Assembly: GCA_958298945.1 (NCBI GenBank)
Contig: OY282605.1
Location: 21,864,811-21,928,810 of the forward strand
From: Atherix ibis
Taxonomy: Eukaryota; Arthropoda; Insecta; Diptera; Athericidae
Direction of reading: 5' to 3'
DNA: 64,000 nucleotides
Part shown: positions 33,801-43,522 of the stretch, one piece after another
Numbering within the stretch: position 1 is the first letter of the stretch
How the letters are laid out: each line of letters opens with the position of its first letter
Made by a program: the position numbers and the translations under genes
The notes under the pieces: model-generated
Databases searched by the model: none
What the model saw: the letters and a program-made list of their open reading frames with translations, nothing else
What the model was told of the DNA's origin: nothing

Positions 33801-36120
33801 AAAAGATGAGTAAGGGTCGGCGCAGGAGGGTTTAGGTTCATTGCAGTTTTACGTGATTTTTTTGGCTTCCATTTGTCTTATCCTTTTACGCTATAATCCA
33901 AGAGGTCCATTTATTGATTCGGAAAGTATAGACACGTCATTTGATAGCTGACAAACAAATATCTGTCTTAAGAGGAGAGGTGGGGGGTGGGAGGTTAGTA
34001 TTTGTTTAGCTTAGGATCTATTCTGTGGTTTTTTTAGTCACCGAACAACAAGGTAAAAGCGGCGATTCCGCCGTAGCTACATTGTTTGCTTTTTGCTAGG
34101 GGCATACATCTGGTATCGATACTAGGTTGAATATCATTTATGTGTACCTAATGCCAGCTGAAAAAGTTGGTATCGATACCACGAATATTTTCCTGGTTTC
34201 CCTATACACCAACCTGGTATCTGTCTTACTCTATACACAAACCTGGTACTTTTACTGCCTTCAGCGCCATATGTCCATACTATTACTGCAACGGAAATTG
34301 GAGGATTTAAAAAATGACGTCGATTTATTTGGTTGCTTGTAGGCAAAGAAATATAAGGGCTTTTTTCAGTTCATAATGCGATTTATTAAGTAAAAATTAT
34401 TAATATTATTATGTTCTACGGCTTTTGATTAATCACAATTTTAAAATCTGATAAAACGCTCAAATACAATGATAATAAATCTGTAATTTTCTTAACCGCC
34501 AAAACACAAAAGGCGGAACGTCGAATTGTGCCATGAACGGTGGCTATGTGTCAGGGGGTAATATTTTCTTCATGGTATTTCTGCGTTCATGATATCAATA
34601 CCACATGTACACGTATGTCCCTAGAATTAAAAAGAGAATGATGAGGATCATTTCTCGCTTGGTGGGTAAGTCAATAAGAAAAATTACCATATATGGGGCT
34701 CTGAAAACCCACAAATGACTATGGAGAAGCCATTTTAGATATCCTTTTTTCATTTTAGAAGCTTTTAATACATATTTAAAACAAAGTGGTTCGTAACTTT
34801 ATTTTAAGTTAATTGGTGGGGTAAGGGTCGGCAGAGGAGGTTTTTGGTTCATTTCAATTCAATAGGATTTTTTGGTTGGGGTTTATTTTAAGTTAATTGG
34901 TGGGGTAACGGTCGGCAGAAGAGGTTTTTGGTACATTTCAATTCGATAGGATTTTTTGGTTGGGGTAAGGGTCGGTCAAGAATGTTTTTGGTTTTTTGGC
35001 TTTAATAAAATTCATATGCATATAGGGCGATTGTCTATCCTTATACTCTATGATCTAATGGTCGCTGTACTTCGTTTCATTGCTTCAATCTCTTGAATTG
35101 TCAGACTTATTTTCTAAGTATGGCCGCTGTACTTCTTTTATATTGGTTCAATCTCTTAAATTATCAGACTTATTTTGTTCGAATATATTTTTTTAACTTT
35201 TCTTTAATTATCTAATGTATCGGAAATGCAAAAACGCAAAAAACTCGTTTTTTTTTAAAATTATGAAAACAAAACAAATGTCAAATGGATGAAGGGAAAA
35301 AATTGTGGCACGAACAAACTTTTGATCGAGCTGATGTATAATCACGTGAGAGTTTGACCGCACTAAACACTCGGAAAGCTCGAACTAAAATGTTCGAGCA
35401 GAGGCAATAATTCGTCCATTGCTCGAATGGTGTTATCGGTAGTAAAAAGTTACTATTTTTCCTTTAAATTTGGCTCAAACAATTCAAGCGTTTCTCAAAA
35501 TTTAAAAATCGACTAAACAATTATCTCCAACGTTGTATTTGAGTTCTCTTTTGAGTTTAACAAATCAAATGAATTTATTTCGAAAATTTCCTCCTCTTGA
35601 CTTTCCCTTCAAACAGTTCAGAATTGTTCGTATTATAAACTGATATGACGATTATGTACGTGCGTGCGATCAAACGTACGTCACTAGTATTAATTCGTGA
35701 CCCAATGCCATTATTCTTATTATAAAAACAATAAAATAAAATATATTCTTTTTTTTAATAACAAACAATTTTATTAATTTCTATAAAGAATATTTATTCA
35801 GTAGCAAACGAGTTCACATATTAAATTGAAATCGAAATATCTTCCAATAGAATATGGATAATATTGTTGAATTGCACAATAAAACGCCGGTGTGGAATGA
35901 TGATACCCAATCGTACGTGCTAAATTTCCATGGACGTGTCACTCAGGCATCTGTGAAGAATTTCCAACTCGTCCACGACTCCGATCCAGATTATATTGTA
36001 ATGCAATTTGGCCGCACTTCGGAGGACGTCTTCACTATGGACTATCGCTATCCATTATGTGCTTTACAAGCATTCGCCATTGCGTTAAGTAGTTTTGATG
36101 GTAAAATCGCTTGTGAGTAA
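27893..36120 (+). CDS. ktub: King tubby (Tubby-like protein), five exons
   Basis: Tubby-like proteins bind phosphoinositides at the plasma membrane and guide cargo to cilia; in flies king tubby acts in sensory neurons and photoreceptor endocytosis (family knowledge). Exons: 27884-28091, 28315-28683, 28777-28967, 29063-29200 and 35851-36120, all with AG/GT borders (the third intron uses GTGAGC) and matching phases. From the ATG at 27893 ([16 protein letters not shown], as in the fly protein) the product is 388 aa; the first exon is also open upstream to its acceptor (RQL before the Met), so a longer N-terminus is possible. Residues 67-138 are low-complexity; the Tubby domain spans about 139-388, with the basic stretch [11 protein letters not shown] near 191-201 and the hallmark C-terminus [17 protein letters not shown]. 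No frameshift or stop. The last intron is 6.65 kb and full of repeats. Confidence 0.96.
29861..30855 (+). mobile_element. Mos1/mauritiana-like mariner in the king tubby intron, 3' truncated
   Basis: The left end CCAGGTGTATAAG is preceded by TA (29859-29860), as in Mos1. The 3' end is lost: homology stops shortly after CGTCGATGGG near 30852, replaced by unrelated sequence. It sits in the same orientation as the gene. Confidence 0.88.
30040..30855 (+). pseudogene. Mos1-like transposase pseudogene
   Basis: Three successive frames are needed. The first gives [18 protein letters not shown] and [10 protein letters not shown] (compare Mos1 FHLKKTAAESHRMLVEAF). The second gives [20 protein letters not shown]. 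The third gives the catalytic region with [30 protein letters not shown] and [11 protein letters not shown] 2-bp loss in the third motif shifts the frame just before the last catalytic Asp. The rest of the C-terminus is missing. Confidence 0.87.
31255..31375 (+). repeat. Direct-repeat copy 1 of a GTGCCACATAAC-type sequence
   Basis: TGCCACATAACCAAACACT, then AAATGTGTGGCAGTACTAC and a diverged TTCGACGATAAAAT, matches the segment at 32630-32725 in the same orientation (TGCCACATAACAAAAAACAC, AAATGTGTGGTAGTACTTG, TTCGTCGAAAATAT). The two copies flank the mariner relic at 31850-32500. Confidence 0.55.
31850..32500 (-). pseudogene. Mariner transposase relic (cecropia/mellifera-like)
   Basis: The minus strand reads [20 protein letters not shown] then W, where family members have [12 protein letters not shown], so the first catalytic Asp is replaced by His. 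[18 protein letters not shown] follows (compare WWDQLGVVYYELLKPSET). Upstream, [19 protein letters not shown] recalls the helix-turn-helix part. The C-terminal third, with the remaining two aspartates, is absent. It lies in the last king tubby intron, antisense to the gene. Confidence 0.75.
32625..32730 (+). repeat. Direct-repeat copy 2 of a GTGCCACATAAC-type sequence
   Basis: See the copy at 31255-31375. The two are about 1.37 kb apart and could be remnants of long terminal repeats or two copies of a dispersed repeat. Confidence 0.5.
32740..33905. other. Non-coding intron sequence
   Basis: Nothing recognisable. AT-rich, within the last king tubby intron. Confidence 0.5.
33910..34790 (+). 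mobile_element. Degraded DEAHF-group fragments
   Basis: 33920-33975 resembles the group's 5' terminal segment (CATTTGATAGCTGACAAAC). 34640-34740 carries the coding remnant around TATATGGGGCTCTGAAAACC and CACAAATGACTATGGAGAAG. The rest between them is not recognisable, apart from a short duplication of CTATACACCAACCTGGTA-like sequence near 34205-34252. Confidence 0.5.
34801..35000. repeat. Tandem repeat, 84-bp unit
   Basis: ATTTTAAGTTAATTGGTGGG starts at 34801 and again at 34885; a partial third unit follows (GGGGTAAGGGTCGGTCAAGA near 34957). The copies are nearly identical. A diverged relative (TAAGGGTCGGCGCAGGAGGG) lies at about 33811. Confidence 0.85.
35061..35183. repeat. Tandem duplication, about 62-bp unit
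   Basis: GTCGCTGTACTTCGTTTCAT at 35061 and GCCGCTGTACTTCTTTTATA at 35123 start two copies that share TTCAATCTCTT and CAGACTTATTTT. It lies in the last king tubby intron. Confidence 0.75.
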
Positions 36121-37370
36121 GACTATAGTTTTAAAAATAATATTATATAATAATTATAATAAATATTTAAAAAAAAAGCATACGTCAACATATGTATGTA
36201 CACATGGTATGTCATAATTATTAGAATATTTTTACTTTCTTAACAAAAAAAGATAGCGAAAAAAAAAACAAATAAATTGATATTATGTATATTAACTAAA
36301 TAAATGGTACTGATTAAAAATTCAATAAAACAATTTTGATAGCAAAAAAGTAAGTAAGTAATTAAGTAAATCAACTTTTATATACGATGATGGTATAGAT
36401 GAAAATGACGAAACTTAAACAATAAAAACGTAATCAAAATTATCTAAGATTTTAGCGAAGACAACTAAAACATTTTTAATTAAAGCGTGTATTTTTTTTG
36501 GATCATACACATATTTTCATATTTTTTTGTATATAAATTGAATAGCAAATAAACAAACCAAAAGACAATTATTTAATATAAGCTTAAAAACAACAAATAC
36601 TATATTATAATAAAAAAAAAAGGAATATTGTATAAATATTGATTTTTAAATTTACATAGAATTTAGATAATGAGTGATTTGCTTACAATGCCTTTTTAAT
36701 ATTGACAATTGATTTTAATTTTCTTCTCATATATAATGTTAATGGAAATATTTGGGAATAGGACTAAATAAGATTAAAAAAAATGGGGTACCGGGTTTAT
36801 CCATTTCGTATTATGCAAAGTTAAGTTAATCTAAGGATTATAGAAGAACTGTATAGGCCTTAACATAAAAATTCTGTACAAATTTTTTTCGAGAATACTT
36901 TCGTAAGAACCTTCAAAACATCCTTTAACTTCGTATTTAATAAATGTCCTGAAGAATAAAACTATTTATGCAAATGTCTTAATTTATATGGTACTTACTT
37001 ATTCGTAAACTCTATCAAATTTAATAAAACCGTACTTAAACTTTAACTTCGCGATAAGTATCTAAATGTCAGCATTAAGCATAACAAAAGTATGCAAGTT
37101 GTTCGGTATGTTACCACTTTCATGGAGAACGACGTGCTTTAAAACTCTGCAAAAGTTTACAAAATCGAGCCACTTGATATTTAATTGATATTTACGCAAT
37201 AAATAATAATCATAAAATACAATTGCATTTAATACCAGAAGATTCGGGGGAAAAAACAAAATGTTGCATTCTGTCGTGTTTAAATTATATTTTTCGTTTG
37301 GAATAAGTGAATTAAAATGAATATTAATTATGCTTTTGGAATTCAATAAATTTCTATCACGAAAACTAGA
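36121..37370 (+). other. King tubby 3' untranslated/flanking sequence
   Basis: Directly follows the king tubby stop. Several AATAAA-type sequences (for example near 36160, 36270, 36298 and 36547) could serve as poly(A) signals, but AT-richness makes them common by chance. No further exon is recognised. Confidence 0.5.
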
Positions 37371-37698
37371 TGTCAGTGGGTGTCATATCTACATAAAAAA
37401 ATTTACTAAATATATGCAAGTAGTACGATTTCTCGCCGTTTTTAGACGGTAAATTGCGTATACATATAAAAAAAACTGACAAACGGGCCTATACAGGTAT
37501 TCTTTAATCTAAGAGTTAAGTACTGTTATTTTGGCAGCTGTCAAACATATACATATGTCAGTTAGGGTGACATTTTTTTTAGTTTAAAGTTTGTCTTTCA
37601 CATTGAGGATTGTTCAACCGAACATTTAATGCGCAGTAAATATGTTCCGATTGGGTACTGGAATAAGAGGCTTTTGGACAAATAAGAAAATTGATGTA

Positions 37699-38940
37699 CG
37701 AGGAAAAAGAGGAAAAAATCTTTTTCTTATCGTTCAATAAGTCCTTAGAAAAAGATGGAAAAAGAGGAAAAAAAACTCTATACACTTTTCCAACCGTTTT
37801 TCCAAAATTTTTATCCCGTCCAAAAAATAGGATTTCGGAAGTTCTGCAAAATACTCATCCGTTTGAGCAATGACGTCCTCGTTAGAAGTGAACCGTCGTC
37901 CGCCAAGCCATTTCTTCAGATTGGGGAAAAGAAAATAGTCACTCGGGGCCAAATCTGGTGAATAAGCGGGATGCTGCAACCATTCCATTCTCAATTCCAC
38001 ATTTTTGGCCATGGAAACAGCGCAGGTGTGCACACGCGCATTGTCCTGATGCAAGAGGATTTTTTTTCTTCTTCAGATGGGGGCGTTTCTCTTTGATATC
38101 AACGCGTAATACGCTCCTGTTATTGTTTTTCCATTTTCCAAGTAGTCGATAAAAATGATGCCCTGCGAATCCCAAAAGACCGTGGCCATCACCTTGCCGG
38201 CCGATGGCACAGTTTTTGCCTTCTTCGGAGCCCGTTCACCCTTGAAAATCCACTGTGATGACTGTCTCTTCGTTTCTGAAGTGTAGTAGTGTATCCAGGT
38301 TTCGTCCACAGTGACATATCAACGAAGCAATTCGACAGGATTGCGATGAAAGAGTGCCAACATAGCCTCAGAGTCCACTACACGATTGCGCTTATTCTCC
38401 TCTGAGAGCAAACGCGGCACCCATCTTGCCGAAATTTTTTTCACAGACAATTTTTCATGCAAAATTGAAGCGACTGTACCTTGTGATATGCCCGTGGCCT
38501 CAACTGATTCGCGCACTTTAATTCGCCGATCGTTCAAAATCAGATCGTGGATTTTGTCGATGATTTCAGGAGTAGACACCTCAACTGGGCGTCCTGAACG
38601 ATGTTCATCTTTTGTGGATGAACGGCCACGTTTAAATTCATTCACCCAATTGTAAACCGTCGCAAACACAGGTGCAGATGTGCCATGAACTGCATCCAAC
38701 TCGGCTTTGATTTCTTTCGGGCTTAAGCCTTTCAAATGGAGATGTTTGATGACAGCCCTAAACTCGCTTTTTTCCATTGTTATGCACAAATAAATGTCGT
38801 TAACTTTAATCGACGATAGAAATTGACCTACGCTATGGATCGAGCTTTCCTGTCGATAATGCTACTTACAAAAAAAAATCTTTACCGACACTACGAGCGC
38901 AATTTCTCGGATTTTCTAAGGACTTATTAAACGACCCTCG
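37699..38940 (-). mobile_element. Mariner transposon (irritans-like), near full length
   Basis: The right end is intact (CTTATTAAACGACCCTCG, TA at 38941-38942). The left end starts TACGAGG at 37697 but is interrupted by about 27 bp of AAAAAGAGGAAAAAATC-type sequence before CGTTCAATAAGTCC resumes at 37731. A similar A/G run occurs just inside the element, suggesting a local template-switch. Sister of the copy at 11561. Confidence 0.9.
37771..38777 (-). pseudogene. Irritans-like mariner transposase pseudogene, DD34D residues present
   Basis: The ATG at 38777 opens MEKSEFRAVIKHLHLKGLSP, matching the irritans start (MEKKEFR). The helix-turn-helix region and WVPRLLSEENKRNRVVDSEA are intact. One in-frame TGA at 38308-38312 (LLR*YVTVDETW) interrupts the frame; then SAGKVMATVFWDSQGIIFID follows. 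Two small shifts near 38130 and 38045 precede LHQDNARVHTCAVSMAK and YSPDLAPSDYFLFPNLKKWL. All three catalytic aspartates are encoded, but in three frames. It is the best-preserved irritans-like copy here. Confidence 0.9.
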
Positions 38941-39204
38941 TATATGGGGCTCTAAAAAACCACAAGTGACTGTGGTGAAGACATTGTATCTGAGAAAAGT
39001 GACTGATTTTTTGTCTTTATTTCTTTGAAAATAAACAAGAAATGACCATTACTGTTTTATTGTGGTTTTTTAGAGCCCCATTTACATAAATTGAGACCGT
39101 TACAGGACGCTTGGCCTCCAAGATCGTGCTTTTTGACGCTGTGAAACTCTTTCTTGTGTGGCTATGCCGAAGATCGAATTTTTGCAGATAATTCTCAAAT
39201 TTTA

Positions 39205-39582
39205 GAGCATTTAAAAACCATTTATCCCAAATGTTTGAACAAGTCATCAAAAAATATCTCAAAACCGATGAGTTTTGCAAAAAGCCTTGTGGTTAAATAG
39301 TACGATCTTGAAGGCATCAATACAATTTAAATTATAATGGCAAGATGGAAGTTATATACAGAGAGTAAAATTTCATTAATATCTGAATTTCAAGAGCATG
39401 TAAAAACAAATATCCAAAATGCCTGAATAAGTAATCAAAAAATATCTCAAAACCGATGAGTTCGGGAAAAAGCCTTGTGGTCAAATAGTACGATCTTGAA
39501 GGCATCAATACAATTTAAATTATAATGGCAAGATCCAAGTCATATACGGAGATAAAATTTTTATTAATATCTAAATTTCAAG
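39205..39582 (+). repeat. Tandem duplication, 189-bp unit, inside the DEAHF-group element
   Basis: GAGCATTTAAAAACC at 39205 and GAGCATGTAAAAACA at 39394 begin two units sharing CAAAAAATATCTCAAAACCG, AAAGCCTTGTGGT and ATAGTACGATCTTGAAGGCA. The second copy ends at a further TTTCAAG near 39582. It duplicates the 3' non-coding part of the element. Confidence 0.88.
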
Positions 39583-39589
39583 GGTGGAT

Positions 39590-41045
39590 AACCGTATGAA
39601 TATTATAAAATTGCATAAATATTTTTATCTTAATTTCGAAAATTTCCAGTTATTTTTATTAGTTTAGGAAATGGTTTTGCTCAATTTTACGAAAACAAAA
39701 TTATTATCAATTTACAAATTTAAAGATGAAAAAAAAATATTTTCAAAGATCTTTTTCCAGACATAATTTTTTTATTTGTAGAAAATTTTTTTTAAAAAAA
39801 AGAGAAAATTTATATTTAAGTGCATTTTCATAAATATTCTCATGGCCATATATTTTTAAAAGAGACTAATTCATGTATAAAACTTGTCTGTTGAAACATT
39901 AAAGAAGAAGAAAATCGTTTATATTCATTTCCTTTTAAATTAATTAACATAAAAATATTAACCACTTTTTCGCTCATCAATAGTACATAATTTATGAGTT
40001 TATCTTCTTCAGCACTACTCTAAAATGTTCACAAAGGAAATTTGTCAAAATTCTTACCGTTTTTATTCCACTCTTTTTGTCTGACATTTATTTCTTTTCT
40101 ACCCATTCTATGGTATACCTGGTAATTAAATAAATTGATTCCGAAAGAAATAGTTTCTTCTTTTTTAAGCAAAAATATCGTGTCGTTCATCATTAAAAGT
40201 TCAAATACCTACAATAATTAGCTATAAGAAGAAAAAATCATAAAATTTTAGTGGCGTTGCTTTTTTTTACAAAATAAAATTTATATTCTACGGTTTTGGA
40301 ATACAAAATTTTTTTTAAGAATTTTTAATTGCTCACATTTAGTTGAAACATAAAAATCTTAAAAACAACACTTAAAAAATATAACAGAGCTCAATAAAAT
40401 AAATTTAGACCTGCTCTTAAAATTATGACAAATACTAAGCAATTCATTCGCTCAAAAATATTATATATTATAATTAAAAGTAATTTGCGCTGTTCTAGTC
40501 ACTTATTTAAATAGAAACTAAAAAAAAAGATGAATAGGAGACAGTAAAATAATTTATTTCGTACAAAAATATTGTCATTTATAGTTAATAATTCATAATT
40601 ATTATTATTATTATTATTTTAGTATATATAAGGCTTAAATAGATTTAATTTTAAGATGAATATTTGTTAGTATAGGAGATATTAACTAATTATTCGAATA
40701 TATTTTTGTAGAAGCAACAAAAAAAAAAAATTAGTTGTTTTAAAAAAATATTAAAAATAATGCGGAAAACTTTAAAAAAAACAAAAAAAAATCATAAAAT
40801 GGGGAAATTTTATTTATAATTCATTCCATCGTAAAGAAGAAAAAAAATAGCCAGTTTGAGAGTTTTCGATTGGAAGAAATTATATTTTTTTATAATTAAC
40901 TAAGTGTGCTATAAAGAGTTTTATACGTAAGGAAAAAAAAAGAGTATTTTTAATAAAAAGTAAAAAATTAATATTATTTAAAAAAAACATTATTATTTAA
41001 AAATGATAAGATATAAAATTATATTGATTATTGCCATATTTACCA
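39590..41045. other. AT-rich non-coding stretch
   Basis: Dominated by A/T; includes an ATT microsatellite near 40599-40618. Nothing supported. Confidence 0.5.
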
Positions 41046-41050
41046 TGTAA

Positions 41051-41831
41051 AGGGTGTTCCAAAATTCATGCAAGAAGGAAATGACTAATGCCGTAATTGA
41101 ATTGTTTTCTTGGGCTGTATGGCATGTGGCACCGTCTTGTTGAAGCCACATGTCGTCCACATCCAATTTAGTCACAAAAAACTGGTTTTTCATGTCGCGA
41201 TGATGCCTTCAGTCAAAAATCCGCACCAAACAGTAACACGTTGTGAATGCATTTGTTTCTCAGCAATCACTCGTGGATTTTCTGAACCCCAAATGTGAGC
41301 CTCATCGCTGAAGATGATTTTGGTTTGAAAAATCAGCATCCACTTGTTCTTGTTGCATAATCCATTCAACGAACTCCATTTACTGTGCGTGGTTAGTAGG
41401 CTTCAGTTTTAGAGTCAATTGAACTTTGTAATCATGAAGATGCAAATCTTTCGTGAGAATACGCTGGAAGAGAGTTTCTCAAAATGTCCAATGCATAACC
41501 ACGATGCCGACTTGATATTCCAGGATACTCAACAATACTTTCGCGAACTGCTACTAATTGATCCAGTCTCCGCAATTTTTTAATTAATCTCTTCACAGTT
41601 GATGAAGTTAAATCACTATTCCGACCATATTTTGTACGAATATTGTGCACTTCAGCTGCCATACATTCATTTATTTTTAAAATATTACTCAACATTGAAA
41701 ACGTGTTGTTTTTTCGTGTAGCCCTTCATTTTTAATAATCCTGAACTGTCAGATGTCACGCCGCCATGTTTCTTTTCATTGGCAACACTTTGCCGCTAAA
41801 TTCAAATCTTGCTCGAATGTTGGTACACCCT
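41051..41831 (-). mobile_element. Tc1/mariner-like element with AGGGTGT ends, internally deleted
   Basis: Ends are AGGGTGTTCCAAAATTCATG on the left and, mirrored, AGGGTGTACCAACATTCGAG on the right. The minus strand encodes KLDVDDMWLQQDGATCHTAQ (second catalytic block) at 41112-41177, a remnant of the DEAHF block near 41305, and the N-terminal region TSSTVKRLIKKLRRLDQLVA at about 41560-41620. The C-terminal third (WPPRSCDLTPLDYFLWG block) is missing. A related degraded copy is at 22690. Confidence 0.8.
41432..41695 (-). pseudogene. N-terminal part of a DEAHF-group transposase
   Basis: An 87-codon open stretch reads MAAEVHNIRTKYGRNSDLTS and RLIKKLRRLDQLVAVRESIV, corresponding to the helix-turn-helix and linker region of the element at 41051-41831. 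HERFASS near its end is followed by a stop; in related copies this aligns with the segment before EFV.W. and DEAHF. No complete transposase frame exists here. Confidence 0.6.
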
Positions 41832-41839
41832 ACATTTTA

Positions 41840-42880
41840 TTTATTATTTAAAAATAAAATATTGTATAAAAAAATATTTTTATATTTAATAACTACTCAA
41901 AATGTAGAAGAAAAAAAAATAAAAATATAACAAAAAAGGAACGTGATGAATTCCATCCTTATAGAAATGTGTAAGTGTGTATTTTTGTGTGCATTTGTTT
42001 TTGTCATAACGACACAAAAAAAAAAATATTAGCCCATTTAGTAATGGGGGAAAAAATAGAATATTTTGAAAAAAAGGACTTTTACAAATAAAATCAAAAT
42101 TTTGATAATCTAAACGATTCTAATCAATCGGCTTAAGACTTAAAAATTGTAGAAAAAAAATTAATAATAGAATAAAATAAAAAAAAGTGTCTTAAATTAT
42201 TATAATTTTTGCTTAAATATTTTCATTTTATTCTTTTTTTTTCCAAAAAATTGAAGGTAGATATTAATGAAAACTAGAATAAAAAATATAAAAAAGATAC
42301 GAGCACTATAAAAAATTCAATTATTTTCCCCATAATTATATTAAATGTGCATAAATTAATTTAAATAAATTATTTTCATCCAAACTGAAAATAAAATACA
42401 ATAGCTATCGATGATGACATGTACAATTATTATTTTTTTTGTATTTTGTACTATAATATTATATGTAAATGGATTGCATACTCGTCTAAAAGTACAAGAG
42501 ACAACAGAGTTCAAATGTTTATCCTTTTTTTTTTGTCATTACAAACTTAGATTATGTATTGCATAATTAGACGAAATAAAAACTGCAGCTTTTAAAAATA
42601 AAATAGAAAAATAATAGTAGTATATGATGTGAAGATATAAATGCAAAATAAACAATTCTAAACTCAAATATTTGTAATAAAATAAAATCGAAAAGAGTAT
42701 CTGTGTTCAATTTTCACATGAAAATATCATTTGTGAAGAATTAATTTGTATAAAGTTCGAAATAAATTTAATGGAAATAAATGAATATTGATTGATCTCA
42801 GTTAGAATTAATTTTGTTTTATTAATTTGTAAAAATTACCAAAATAAATATAATTTTTTGTGTGTGTTTTTTTTATTTAT
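41840..42880. other. AT-rich non-coding stretch
   Basis: Nothing supported. Ends in a polypyrimidine tract plus AG (TTTTTTTTATTTATATTAG) in front of the candidate exon at 42886. Confidence 0.45.
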
Positions 42881-42885
42881 ATTAG

Positions 42886-42967
42886 AAAATTTAGGACAAA
42901 ATCAAGTGGATTTTTTGCTATTAACCGAAATGGAATACGAATGTCTTGTTTCACCAAAAACATCCAA
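42886..42967 (+). CDS. Candidate small exon of unknown gene
   Basis: The 82-bp segment is bounded by a plausible acceptor (…TTATATTAG, 42885) and donor (CCAA|GTAAGA, 42967/42968). One frame reads NLGQNQVDFLLLTEMEYECL then VSPKTS, with a protein-like composition not expected from the surrounding A/T-rich DNA. In that frame a stop (TAA) occurs right after Lys if the donor is not used. I do not recognise the sequence, and no neighbouring exon was found. It could be chance. Confidence 0.25.
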
Positions 42968-43167
42968 GTAAGAAAATCTAACCATTTATGGATGATAAGC
43001 GACAATTACAAATAAGTACACAGAAAATGAAGCAACAAACAATTTTGTAAGAAGTAAAAAATTATACTAGTTAAAAATATCCTTTTTCAACAAAAAAAAA
43101 ACAATTCCTGATCCTTAACTGCAGGTGTAATGAGAGCGGGAATCTATAAGATTGTTCGGTTCATGAC

Positions 43168-43223
43168 GTAACCACCAATCTCAGGATATAAAAAAAAATT
43201 TATATCCTGAGATTGGCGGTTAC
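43168..43223. repeat. Hairpin, 25-bp arms with one mismatch, 6-nt loop
   Basis: Arms 43168-43192 and 43199-43223 (GTAACCACCAATCTCAGGAT.. and its mirror) pair except at one position; the loop is a run of A. It is inside the first 215-bp unit. The other two units carry only the left arm, so the right arm is a secondary inverted duplication. Confidence 0.88.
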
Positions 43224-43522
43224 ATAAAAAACATCTACTTAAATGTATGCAAGTAGTACGATTTCTCGCCGCTTTTGCAATAATTCAGTCAAACATATAT
43301 GTCAGCCAGGGTGACATTTTTTTAATTTAAAGTTAACCATTTTACACTGAGGCAGCCTATAAGGCTGCTCGGTTCACAGCGTTACCACCAATCTCAGGAT
43401 GAGGTATAAGAAAATAAGGTTTTTGCCAGTTATATGTCTACGTAAAATAATCTACTTAAATGTGTGCAAGTAGTACGATTTCTCGCCGCTTTTGCAATAA
43501 TTCAGAAATAATATTATGTATA

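Larger units (their letters stand above)
29201..35850 (+). other. King tubby last intron, 6.65 kb
   Basis: Donor AAAG|GTAAGA at 29200/29201 and acceptor CTTCCAATAG at 35850 flank phase-0 exons that join SWKSK to [10 protein letters not shown], continuous in Tubby proteins. The other introns of the gene are 93-223 bp. The length is explained by insertions: a Mos1-like mariner, a mellifera/cecropia-like relic, DEAHF-group fragments and tandem repeats. Confidence 0.93.
37380..39582 (+). mobile_element. DEAHF-group element split by a nested irritans-like mariner
   Basis: Left part: GCAAGTAGTACGATTTCTCG at about 37416, the GTCAAACATATACATATGTC terminal segment near 37538, and a remnant CTTTTGGACAAATAAGAAAA just before the mariner. 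Right part resumes at TATATGGGGCTCTAAAAAAC (38941), then CAAAAAATATCTCAAAACCG and CATAATGGCAAG-like 3' sequences. The two flanks join to the order seen in uninterrupted copies (GCAAAATTACCATATATGGGG at 34.6 kb), so the mariner landed at the TA in ATATATGG. Confidence 0.7.

Noticed and set aside
34127..34346. Frames on both strands around a duplicated CTATACACCAACCTGGTA motif
   Set aside because: Explained by a short local duplication in intron sequence; no coding signature.
36121..36640. Specific poly(A) site for king tubby
   Set aside because: Several AATAAA-like strings occur, as expected by chance in such A/T-rich DNA; none can be singled out.
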